A stretch of 6,900 nt of DNA from assembly GCA_017424125.1 (NCBI GenBank), contig JAFPBM010000043.1, positions 1-6,900 on the forward strand. The letters run 5' to 3'. The DNA comes from Clostridia bacterium. GTDB taxonomy: Bacteria > Bacillota > Clostridia > Oscillospirales > Acutalibacteraceae. This document shows, one piece after another, positions 1 through 6,900 of this stretch. Under the pieces are notes generated by a model. That model did not search any database. It was not told where the DNA came from and saw only the letters and a list, made by a program, of their open reading frames with translations. Position 1 is the stretch's first letter, and each line of letters opens with the position of its first letter. A program made the position numbers and the translations under genes.

Positions 1-1502
1 GCAAAGAGGGGCGTAGCGGTACCAACTTTATAGCAATCGCACTTGCCGAAAATTGCCTCGTCTTCATTTGTGCCAAGTTGCTCTAAAATGCTTTTACTGC
101 AGTCAGGCATAATGGGTGTGAGTACACGCGCTAAAAGACGGATTCCCTCAAGAAGATTATAAAGCACAGTCATAAGGCGCGGTTTGTCTTCCTCATTTTT
201 AGCAAGTGCCCACGGTGTGGTCTCGTCAATATATTTGTTGAGTCGACGCGCAAAATCCATAACGGCAGATACTGCATCTGCGTTTTTATAATCTTCCATA
301 AGACGTGTGTAATCCGCAAGCATCTTGTTAGCCGAAGCGATTAAATCTTCATCAAATTCGCCGCAAGGCGCACATTTGTTAACGGCGCCGTCAAAATACT
401 TGTTGGTCATCGCAACGGTGCGGTTAACAAGGTTGCCGAGTGTGTTGGCAAGGTCGGTGTTGAAACGCGCAATAAATGATTCGTATGTGATGGTGCCGTC
501 CTGTGCGAAAGGCATTTCGGATAAGAGATAATATCTAACGGCGTCGGCACCGAATCTTGCGGCAAGTTCATCGGCATAAATGATGTTGCCCTTTGATTTG
601 CTCATCTTATCTTCACCGAACAAAAGCCACGGGTGACCTAAAACCTTTTTAGGTAGAGGCAGGCCGAGTGCCATAAGTATAATCGGCCAGTAAATCGTGT
701 GGAAACGAACAATGTCCTTGCCGATTACGTGCAAATCGGCAGGCCAGTATTTACTGTACGTTTCACTGCTGCCGTCGGGGTTGTAGCCAATGCCTGTAAT
801 ATAGTTGGAAAGCGCGTCAATCCAAACGTAGATTACGTGCTTATCGTCAAATTCTACAGGTACGCCCCATTTAAACGTAGAACGCGAAACACATAAATCC
901 TCAAGACCGGGCTTTAGGAAGTTATTTATCATTTCGTTTCTGCGTGATTCGGGCGAAATAAAATCGGGATGTTCTTCATAATATTTAAGAAGTTTGTCCT
1001 GATATTTGGAAAGACGTAAGAAATATGCCTCTTCTTTTGCGTCAACAACCTCACGTCCGCAGTCGGGGCATTTGCCGTCTACAAGTTGCGAAGCTGTGAA
1101 AAATGATTCGCAAGGAACGCAGTATTTGCCCGAATATTCGCTTTTGTAAATATCGCCTTGGTCGTAAAGTTTTTTGAAAATCTTCTTTACGGCATCCTCG
1201 TGATAATCATCGGTTGTGCGGATAAACTTATCGTAAGAGGTGTTGAGTGAATTCCAAACGTCTTTGATTTGTGAAGAAACTTCGTCAACGTACTCCTTGG
1301 GTGTTTTGCCGCTTTCCTTAGCGTATTCTTCGATTTTCTGTCCGTGCTCGTCAGAGCCTGTCATAAAAAATACATCAAAACCCATCATTCGCTTATATCT
1401 TGCAATCATATCGGCAAGAACAATGTCATAAGCGTTTCCAATGTGCGGTTTGCGAGAACTATATGCTATCGCAGTGGTGATGTAAAATTTTTCTTTTTCC
1501 AT
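1..1502 (-). CDS. metG: Methionyl-tRNA synthetase (3' end outside window)
   Basis: This cytoplasmic class I aminoacyl-tRNA synthetase charges tRNA-Met with methionine using ATP. The frame is open from an ATG at 1502 to the left edge with no stop, giving about 500 residues. Visible motifs are the HIGH-type signature H20-I-G-N23 after KP, a four-Cys zinc knuckle (C128xxC131 and C145xxC148) in the connective peptide, the conserved VWIDAL block around W227, and KMSKS at 299-303 followed by KGN. After it comes the alpha-helical anticodon-binding domain, with the WALAK block. Clostridial and Bacillus MetG proteins are usually about 640-660 residues, so the missing part should be the end of the anticodon domain and probably the C-terminal EMAP-like tRNA-binding domain. 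The start is fixed by TGGAGGA seven bases upstream. It is the third gene of the rlmB unit, 18 bases after its neighbour, with no room for its own T-box leader. Identity is certain; only the C-terminal architecture is unseen. Confidence 0.97.
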   Translation of the reverse strand, partial: MEKEKFYITTAIAYSSRKPHIGNAYDIVLADMIARYKRMMGFDVFFMTGSDEHGQKIEEYAKESGKTPKEYVDEVSSQIKDVWNSLNTSYDKFIRTTDDYHEDAVKKIFKKLYDQGDIYKSEYSGKYCVPCESFFTASQLVDGKCPDCGREVVDAKEEAYFLRLSKYQDKLLKYYEEHPDFISPESRRNEMINNFLKPGLEDLCVSRSTFKWGVPVEFDDKHVIYVWIDALSNYITGIGYNPDGSSETYSKYWPADLHVIGKDIVRFHTIYWPIILMALGLPLPKKVLGHPWLLFGEDKMSKSKGNIIYADELAARFGADAVRYYLLSEMPFAQDGTITYESFIARFNTDLANTLGNLVNRTVAMTNKYFDGAVNKCAPCGEFDEDLIASANKMLADYTRLMEDYKNADAVSAVMDFARRLNKYIDETTPWALAKNEEDKPRLMTVLYNLLEGIRLLARVLTPIMPDCSKSILEQLGTNEDEAIFGKCDCYKVGTATPLF

Positions 1503-1509
1503 TTTTATT

Positions 1510-1514
1510 CCTCC
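1510..1514 (-). promoter_or_regulatory. Ribosome binding site of metG
   Basis: On the minus strand GGAGG lies 7 bases before the metG ATG, inside the 18-base gap after the preceding stop codon. It supports the chosen start and shows metG is translated from its own site within a polycistronic message. Confidence 0.85.
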
Positions 1515-1520
1515 AACGAG

Positions 1521-4130
1521 TTATGGTTTGTAGAATAACGGTGCTAAATACACCGTAATAAGGCTTAAAACAAGATAGCCAAGCGTAAACAGCGGCGTAA
1601 GATATGTGAAGTTGCCGAGAACTATAAGCAGTGCGGCACCTACAAGACCTATAACATAGGTGAGTGTGTGCAGAACCGTCATATACGACGTAAGGCGCTT
1701 AACCTTGATTGCCGCCGTAACGATAGAAGCAATAGCGGGTGCGCCGCCCGAAAATGCCGCGCCGCAGTCAACGCTTTCTTCGGTTTCGGTACATTCCTCA
1801 TATTTTTTAACGCTTCCGCTTTTCATAATCTTAACAAAATCATTCGGCAGGTCAAAATAATCGCCAATCATTTCTTCGGTTATGTTGGGGTCACAGTTGT
1901 TAATAAGAAGAGTAACACCCATATCGCAAAGTCTGTGTAGTTCTTTTGTGATTTGTCGGTCGTTTTCATAACCCACGATAAGCAGTGCGCAAGGGTTCCC
2001 GCCCGATGCAACGTAAACGGGGAAGTAGCCACTGCGTAAAATCTTCTTGTCAACCGCGGCAGACGGAACCGAGACGCCGTGTGTTTCCATAAGTGTGCGG
2101 TTGCCGATAAGTAAAGATTCGTCGCCAACCCAACCTGAAACACCCATGCGTTTTTCATATTTAACCGAATCGGCTGCGGGCAGAACGTAATCGTCGCTCG
2201 TTCTTGCAATTCGGCGGAAGACGTGTCCCAAAGGGCTACCGATTGAAGTTGTAACCGCCGCCGCGTTGAATATTGTGCGTTCAAGGTCGTTTGCGGCAAG
2301 AATCTTCATATCAAACATCTTAACCGTACCGCGCGGGAAAAGGCTTCCCGAATCTAAAACTACGGCATTAACAGGCTCGATTTTTTCTGCTGTCTTATAA
2401 CCTGCAAGCATCGCGCCGTACTGTGATAGTCTGCGTGATGCGAGTTTAAGCGGTAGGGAAGACACAAGCACAGTACTAAACGGTGACGCAACCGCGAACA
2501 TTAAAGCGGTGTAACCGAAAGCCTCTGCGGTTTCAAGCGTAACAAAACAGTATATAGCCATAAGAGCGCATATAACTGCACCTATAACCGACAATACAAA
2601 ACCTTTGTGTTCAAACGGGTTTTTGCTATAGGAGTGCTTAAGGAATCCTAAAACGTTGGTTGTCTTTTTGCCACATGCAACAAGTGCTTCACCGTCTATT
2701 GCATCATACGCAATGGTGAAAGAACCGCTGTTTTCATCAATAAGGTGTAAAGCGTACTTTTCGTCACTGTTTGAAATGCATTCAAAGTTTTTAAGTATAC
2801 GTGTTACGTTTTGCTTTTTTGAGATAGCCGAGAAAAGCATACCAAAAACTGCAATAGCGCCAAATTGTGCCAACGAATAGTTTGCAGTCGCAATAGCGTA
2901 AATACCGTAAGCCACAGAAAAAAGTGTGCAAAGCGCAAGCGACAAATCAGCATCGGTTCGTTTGCCGAAAAGCGACAAGAAACTTTTGAAAATATCAAAG
3001 TTAAGAATTGCAGCCGTAACGGTTAAAGCCACACTCGCAATCGTAAACACGTCGGCATATAGTGAGAAATCCGTCATAACGGGCAGAAGTGTAAATAACA
3101 TAAATGCCGCAATAATTGCCGTAAAGGTTATACGCAAAGAAAGTGCCGCCTTTTTGGCTTTAAGATTTTTACGGATGCGAGCGGCGTCTTCAACGGTTTC
3201 ATAATCGCCAAAAACGGTTTCGTCTTCTTCCTTTGTAAATTCGTCGTATTCGTCGTCCTCAAAACTGTCATCGGTAGAAGATTTGATGTCTTCCATATAA
3301 GAGGAAATGTTATCGTCTGTAAGCGCCGTAAACGGCATAGTGCTTTCGTCTGCGGTCTCGGGCTCATCAATCTCCTCGTCCGCAAATCTGTATTGGTAAT
3401 TCTTAACCTCGGTCTCGTGAACCATTGTGATGGTTTCGGGTTCTTCTGTTAAGTTTATGACCTGTGTTTTTTCAATCTCTTCTTGTGTGTTTTCAGTCGG
3501 GATGATATCCTCATCGGGAGATACTTCAACCTTTTCATTAGGGAGACGGAGTCCTTCAACCGCTTCGGTTATTTCTTCTTTTTTCGGCAGGTCATAAGAG
3601 TGTGAAACCGTCTCGCGCGTTTCTTCTGCTTCGGGCGCAACAAAAGGCTCTGCCGAAGCCTTTGTTTCGGTTTTTTTATTATAAATATTGTTAACTCGTT
3701 GCTCGGCGCGCTTTTCCGCTTCAGCAATAATGTCTTCAATGCTGTCAAGTATATAAAGTGGCTCGCTGTCTTCTGCGGGACTTTGTCCCTCGGTGTACTG
3801 CGAACAACGCGAAAGCAAAGATTCAGCCTCTTTTTTTACTTCTTTCGCTTTAATATCGGCTTCGTCTTTTTCCTCTTCGCGCCGTGCATCCATCATACGC
3901 TTATAAAGCGATTCACCCGCAGATTCCATAGGAATTTCTGTAACAGGTGTCACGGGCTCGTTGCCCTTAACCTCGTCGGCCGTAAGTGCGTGTGGCGCAA
4001 AGTTAAGGTCTGAACGCTGTCCGATGGGAAGAATACCCTCATCATCAAGCATAGGATAACCCGTGTTTTCTTCGTTTATGTAAGCGTAATCGTAATATGA
4101 TTTTTTGTGCTTTTTAGAAAACAGTCCCAT
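1521..4130 (-). CDS. Degenerate P1B-type ATPase-like membrane protein with long acidic N-terminus
   Basis: Function unknown; 869 residues, ATG start with AAAGG seven bases upstream. Residues 1-325 are low-complexity and very rich in Glu/Asp, with a charged possible coiled coil at about 72-107 and a helix at about 125-150; there is no signal peptide. The body has about eight hydrophobic helices (near 331-350, 358-378, 395-415, 419-436, 509-530, 537-557, 817-838, 843-864). Their 4+2+2 pattern, with a small loop after helix 4 and a large one after helix 6, is that of P1B metal ATPases. The P-domain start is recognisable (VNAVVLD593), 43 residues after S549-P550-F551, which sits where CPC would be. 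An N-domain-like block ends in LIGN677. The catalytic signatures are gone: DKTGT is DSGSL, TGD is NCD (745-747), the HP motif reads SP (632-633), the actuator domain is shrunken and lacks TGE, and GDGxND is absent. Family membership is inferred from these patterns. Ion pumping is unlikely; a structural, sensing or scaffold role is possible. It lies between rlmB and metG with gaps of 22 and 18 bases. Confidence 0.82.
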   Translation of the reverse strand: MGLFSKKHKKSYYDYAYINEENTGYPMLDDEGILPIGQRSDLNFAPHALTADEVKGNEPVTPVTEIPMESAGESLYKRMMDARREEEKDEADIKAKEVKKEAESLLSRCSQYTEGQSPAEDSEPLYILDSIEDIIAEAEKRAEQRVNNIYNKKTETKASAEPFVAPEAEETRETVSHSYDLPKKEEITEAVEGLRLPNEKVEVSPDEDIIPTENTQEEIEKTQVINLTEEPETITMVHETEVKNYQYRFADEEIDEPETADESTMPFTALTDDNISSYMEDIKSSTDDSFEDDEYDEFTKEEDETVFGDYETVEDAARIRKNLKAKKAALSLRITFTAIIAAFMLFTLLPVMTDFSLYADVFTIASVALTVTAAILNFDIFKSFLSLFGKRTDADLSLALCTLFSVAYGIYAIATANYSLAQFGAIAVFGMLFSAISKKQNVTRILKNFECISNSDEKYALHLIDENSGSFTIAYDAIDGEALVACGKKTTNVLGFLKHSYSKNPFEHKGFVLSVIGAVICALMAIYCFVTLETAEAFGYTALMFAVASPFSTVLVSSLPLKLASRRLSQYGAMLAGYKTAEKIEPVNAVVLDSGSLFPRGTVKMFDMKILAANDLERTIFNAAAVTTSIGSPLGHVFRRIARTSDDYVLPAADSVKYEKRMGVSGWVGDESLLIGNRTLMETHGVSVPSAAVDKKILRSGYFPVYVASGGNPCALLIVGYENDRQITKELHRLCDMGVTLLINNCDPNITEEMIGDYFDLPNDFVKIMKSGSVKKYEECTETEESVDCGAAFSGGAPAIASIVTAAIKVKRLTSYMTVLHTLTYVIGLVGAALLIVLGNFTYLTPLFTLGYLVLSLITVYLAPLFYKP

Positions 4131-4136
4131 ATTCTA

Positions 4137-4149
4137 ACCTTTCCCCCAA
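4137..4149 (-). promoter_or_regulatory. Purine-rich ribosome binding region of the ATPase-like gene
   Basis: The minus-strand 22-base gap contains a G5 tract followed by AAAGG, with AAAGG ending 7 bases before the ATG at 4130. It is a less canonical Shine-Dalgarno than those of metG and eno. The same TTTGGGGGA string also occurs just before the preferred rlmB start, so the two genes seem to use similar initiation regions. Confidence 0.55.
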
Positions 4150-4152
4150 AAA

Positions 4153-4902
4153 TTATTTATGTCGCTGGTCAGCAACCTCGTAAATCAAAATTCCTGCGGC
4201 AACCGATGCGTTTAACGAATTAATTTTTCCGTACATCGGCAAACTCACAATACCGTCGCATTTTTTCGCAACAAGTCGTCCAATTCCTTTGCCTTCATTT
4301 CCTATAACAATGGCACAAGGCGACGTAAAATCAAACGAATGACGGTCTTGTCCGTCCATATCGGCACCAAATACCCAAACACCCTGTTCTTTGAGTGAAT
4401 CAATCGTGTTTGCAATGTTGGTAACACGCGCAACCTTCATATATTCAAGTGCGCCCGAAGCCGATTTTGCAACCGTCATATTGAGCGATGCGCTTCGTCT
4501 TTCGGGAATAATAATTCCGTGAACTCCACCCGCCTCAGCCGTGCGGATAATGGCGCCTAAATTATGTGGGTCTTCAATCTCGTCGCAAATGACGATAAAA
4601 GGTGCTTCGTTTCTCTCTTTAGCAAGGTCTAAAATGTCCGAAACTTCACAGTATTCGTGTGATGCAATCATAACGGCAACACCCTGGTGTACTGCGCCAC
4701 CGCAAAGATAGTCCATCTTTTGCGGAGAAACCTCTTTAATAAGGATTCCTCTTTGTTTGCATTTTGCAATAATTGCGGTCAAAGAGCCACCCTCGGTTCC
4801 GTGGCAAATAAGAAGTCTGTCAATTTCTCTGCCACCGCGAATAGCCTCTAAAACAGCGTTACGGCCTGCTATTAAATTGTTGCCGTGTGTATTGTCGTTC
4901 AC
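4153..4902 (-). CDS. rlmB: 23S rRNA (guanosine-2'-O-)-methyltransferase RlmB, TrmH/SpoU family
   Basis: This SPOUT-fold enzyme transfers a methyl group from S-adenosylmethionine to the ribose 2'-OH of a 23S rRNA guanosine (G2251 in E. coli), in the peptidyl-transferase region. The N-terminal substrate-binding domain opens with the typical LIAGRNAVLEAI. The three SpoU motifs follow: motif 1 (EDPHNLGAIIRTAE, with the catalytic-type Asn and Arg), motif 2 (IVIGNEGKGI) and motif 3 (LPMYGKINSLNASVAAGI), which forms the AdoMet-binding knot. The preferred start is GTG at 4902 (249 residues), because a G5 tract lies 8 bases upstream. An in-frame TTG at 4917 would add five residues but has only GGAG two bases before it and lies very close to the predicted transcript start. 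It is the first gene of a unit with the ATPase-like gene and metG. Another TrmH-family rRNA or tRNA methylase is possible, but length and N-domain fit RlmB best. Confidence 0.92.
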   Translation of the reverse strand: MNDNTHGNNLIAGRNAVLEAIRGGREIDRLLICHGTEGGSLTAIIAKCKQRGILIKEVSPQKMDYLCGGAVHQGVAVMIASHEYCEVSDILDLAKERNEAPFIVICDEIEDPHNLGAIIRTAEAGGVHGIIIPERRSASLNMTVAKSASGALEYMKVARVTNIANTIDSLKEQGVWVFGADMDGQDRHSFDFTSPCAIVIGNEGKGIGRLVAKKCDGIVSLPMYGKINSLNASVAAGILIYEVADQRHK

Positions 4903-4910
4903 CTTTGAAT

Positions 4911-4915
4911 CCCCC
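4911..4915 (-). promoter_or_regulatory. Putative ribosome binding site deciding the rlmB start
   Basis: A minus-strand G5 tract stands 8 bases before the GTG at 4902 and overlaps the alternative TTG start codon at 4915-4917. This geometry favours GTG as the real initiation codon. Confidence 0.55.
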
Positions 4916-4925
4916 AAACTCCATA

Positions 4926-4951
4926 ATTATTTATATTATATCATAAATAAT
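4926..4951. repeat. 9-base perfect inverted repeat spanning the rlmB -10
   Basis: ATTATTTAT at 4926-4934 is exactly complemented by ATAAATAAT at 4943-4951, separated by 8 bases that contain the -10 hexamer. It could be an operator for a dimeric repressor, or a chance product of the very AT-rich spacer. No known operator consensus is recognised. Confidence 0.4.
4935..4943 (-). promoter_or_regulatory. Extended -10 promoter of the rlmB unit
   Basis: On the minus strand the sequence reads TGATATAAT, a perfect sigma-A -10 hexamer (4935-4940) with the TG extension. A TTGCTT at 4962-4967 is the only -35-like hexamer, but its spacer is 21 bases, so the extended -10 probably carries recognition. Transcription would begin near 4928, leaving a leader of about 26 bases before the preferred GTG start. 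Confidence 0.65.
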
Positions 4952-5010
4952 ATAAAATTAAAAGCAAAATTTTTATTTTATATTTTTCATAAATTACGGC
5001 ACAATAACCT
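4944..5010 (+). promoter_or_regulatory. AT-rich leader/promoter region of eno
   Basis: This part of the divergent intergenic region must hold the eno promoter, because the gene to the left points the other way. It is almost pure A/T, with several TATA-like strings, but no pair of -35 and -10 hexamers at proper spacing stands out, so no exact promoter is called. No riboswitch-like structured element is apparent. Confidence 0.35.
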
Positions 5011-5011
5011 T

Positions 5012-5017
5012 GGAGGG
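5012..5017 (+). promoter_or_regulatory. Ribosome binding site of eno
   Basis: GGAGGG lies 6 bases before the ATG at 5024 and fixes the enolase start. The frame stays open upstream to a far ATG at 4757, but that extension runs antisense through rlmB and has no enolase sequence. Confidence 0.9.
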
Positions 5018-5023
5018 AATAAA

Positions 5024-6265
5024 ATGAAAACAAAGATTGTAAATATCACAGGTTATCAACTTTTAGATTCAAGAAGTAATCCAACCGTAGCCGCAAGGGT
5101 AGAACTTGAGGACGGTTCGTACGGCTTTGCACTTGCGCCGTCGGGTGCCTCAACAGGCGAGTATGAAGCCCACGAATTGCGTGACGGCGATAAAACACGC
5201 TATGGCGGACGCGGTGTTATAAAGGCGGTTTCTAATATCAATAACGAGATAAATAAAGCACTCTACGGATTTGATGCCGCAAAACAAGGCAGAATAGATA
5301 AAACGCTTTGTCGTCTTGACGGTACCGAAAACAAATCCCGTCTCGGCGCAAATGCAACACTTGCGGTGTCACTTGCTGTAGCATCGGCGGCGGCGATGTC
5401 GCACAGAATGCCGCTTTACCGCTATATAGGCGGATTTTCGGGCAGTTGGATTCCAACCCCTATGATGAATATCCTAAACGGCGGTGCACACGCTTCCAAC
5501 AATATCGATATACAGGAATTTATGATTGTACCGTTAGGCGTATCAAATCTTCAGGACGGCGTACGAATTTGCAGCGAAGTTTATCATACTCTCGGCAAAA
5601 TGTTAAACTCGCGTTCACTGTCTACAGGTGTAGGAGACGAGGGTGGATATGCCCCCGATTTGCCAGATGATATAGCCGCAATTGAACTCATTTTGGAGGC
5701 TGTTAAAAAAGCGGGATACGAAAAGGAAATAAAGTTAGCGCTCGACGTTGCCGCAAGCGAGTGGTGGCAGGGCGACGGAAAATATAAAATGCCTAAACGG
5801 GAAAAAGAATTAGACAGCGCCGAAATGATTGCCTGGTACAAAGACCTTATAAAAAAATATCCCATAATCTCGATTGAAGACGGACTTGGCGAAAACGATT
5901 GGGCGGGGTGGGAGAGAATGACCGATATCCTAACTAACGACGTGGCATTAGTAGGCGACGATTTATTCGTCACAAACGAAGAAAGACTTAAAAAGGGATT
6001 TACCTGTAAAGCCGCAAACAGTATACTCATAAAACCAAACCAAATCGGCACTTTGAGTGAAACCGTAAACGTCATAAAACTTGCAAAACACCACGGTTAT
6101 CAGATTGTCGTGTCGCACCGTTCGGGCGAAACAGAGGATACAAGCATAGCCGATTTAGCCGTAGCACTCAACGCAACGCGAATAAAAACGGGCGCCCCCG
6201 CAAGAAGCGAACGCACCGCAAAATACAACCGTCTTTTGATGATAGAGCAAGAGGTAAGAATATAA
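5024..6265 (+). CDS. eno: Enolase (phosphopyruvate hydratase)
   Basis: Interconverts 2-phosphoglycerate and phosphoenolpyruvate in glycolysis, in the cytoplasm, with two Mg ions. The 413 residues are slightly short of the usual 420-435. Family landmarks in order: DSRSNPT (16-22), the mobile loop SGASTG (40-45), GGAHASNN and QEFM with E165, VGDEGGYAP with E206, metal ligands at D241 (LALDVAASE), E285 (SIEDGL) and the GDDLF aspartates (312/313), catalytic base K337 in ILIKPNQ, SHRSGETEDT with H365/R366, and K388 in IKTGAP. All catalytic residues are present, so activity is expected. Odd points are Ser18 in place of the near-invariant Gly of DSRGNPT, and heavy ATA use (about 16 of 32 Ile codons), unusual for a highly expressed glycolytic gene. 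It appears monocistronic: divergent from rlmB, convergent with gap, and followed by a hairpin terminator. It could be a second enolase beside a housekeeping copy elsewhere. Confidence 0.95.
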   Translation: MKTKIVNITGYQLLDSRSNPTVAARVELEDGSYGFALAPSGASTGEYEAHELRDGDKTRYGGRGVIKAVSNINNEINKALYGFDAAKQGRIDKTLCRLDGTENKSRLGANATLAVSLAVASAAAMSHRMPLYRYIGGFSGSWIPTPMMNILNGGAHASNNIDIQEFMIVPLGVSNLQDGVRICSEVYHTLGKMLNSRSLSTGVGDEGGYAPDLPDDIAAIELILEAVKKAGYEKEIKLALDVAASEWWQGDGKYKMPKREKELDSAEMIAWYKDLIKKYPIISIEDGLGENDWAGWERMTDILTNDVALVGDDLFVTNEERLKKGFTCKAANSILIKPNQIGTLSETVNVIKLAKHHGYQIVVSHRSGETEDTSIADLAVALNATRIKTGAPARSERTAKYNRLLMIEQEVRI

Positions 6266-6266
6266 G

Positions 6267-6302
6267 AAAAAACGCTCTGCTTTCGCAGAGCGTTTTGTTT
6301 TT
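6267..6302. terminator. Bidirectional intrinsic terminator between eno and gap
   Basis: AACGCTCTGC (6271-6280) and GCAGAGCGTT (6285-6294) form a perfect 10-bp stem with a TTTC loop, and flanking A:T pairs extend it by two. On the plus strand the stem is followed by TTTGTTTTTA. On the minus strand it is followed by a T-run, the complement of the AAAA before the stem. It therefore ends eno transcription two bases after its stop codon and gap transcription from the opposite side. Confidence 0.92.
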
Positions 6303-6309
6303 ATGATTC

Positions 6310-6900
<591 letters not shown>

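Noticed and set aside
1503..1520. T-box or other leader controlling metG separately
   Set aside because: Only 18 bases separate the preceding stop from the metG ATG, which leaves no room for a structured leader, and no terminator hairpin is seen there.
1880..2299. 139-residue open frame on the same strand as the ATPase-like gene, in another frame
   Set aside because: Lies entirely inside the 869-residue gene, and its translation has no recognisable domain; an out-of-frame shadow.
1521..4130. Pseudogene interpretation of the ATPase-like gene
   Set aside because: The frame is uninterrupted over 869 codons, has a start with a ribosome binding site, keeps all membrane helices, and sits tightly inside an operon; motif loss looks like functional change rather than decay.
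4757..5023. In-frame N-terminal extension of enolase starting at an ATG at 4757
   Set aside because: It runs antisense through rlmB, has no enolase homology, and the ATG at 5024 has a perfect GGAGGG site and begins exactly where enolases begin.
5584..6075. 163-residue open frame antisense to eno
   Set aside because: Low-complexity Ser/Pro/Phe-rich translation typical of the reverse of a real gene, and no ribosome binding site; the opposite strand is clearly enolase.

Overview
The window looks like chromosomal DNA from a moderate-to-low GC Clostridia-type Firmicute. The Oscillospirales/Ruminococcaceae are the most likely group, judging from protein style, GGAGG-type ribosome binding sites and AT-rich intergenic promoters; this is inference, since no rRNA or other taxonomic marker is present. 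It contains no mobile element, CRISPR array, tRNA or rRNA that I can see. Five genes fill almost all of it, and no gene-free stretch exceeds about 120 bases.

Left part (1-4943, minus strand): a three-gene transcription unit reading right to left. An extended -10 promoter near 4935-4943 precedes rlmB (23S rRNA 2'-O-methyltransferase). After 22 bases comes a large membrane protein of 869 residues, and after 18 more bases metG (methionyl-tRNA synthetase), which runs off the left edge. rlmB and metG are ordinary translation genes. The middle protein is the unusual item. It has a strongly acidic, probably disordered N-terminal third, followed by a body with the eight-helix layout of a P1B (metal-type) P-type ATPase. 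Every signature needed for catalysis is altered or missing: DKTGT, TGE, CPC, the N-domain HP and the GDGxND hinge. It reads as an intact, translated pseudoenzyme rather than a decayed pseudogene.

Right part (4944-6900): a short AT-rich divergent intergenic region separates rlmB from eno (enolase, plus strand). eno converges on gap (glyceraldehyde-3-phosphate dehydrogenase, minus strand, 5' end beyond the right edge). A strong hairpin between eno and gap can terminate both. The enolase has all the expected catalytic motifs, but its codon use differs sharply from gap: about half its Ile codons are ATA, whereas gap has none. It may therefore be a second or weakly expressed enolase.

The best candidate for undescribed biology is the catalytically dead P-type-ATPase-like protein set between two translation genes. 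The rest is well-understood housekeeping.
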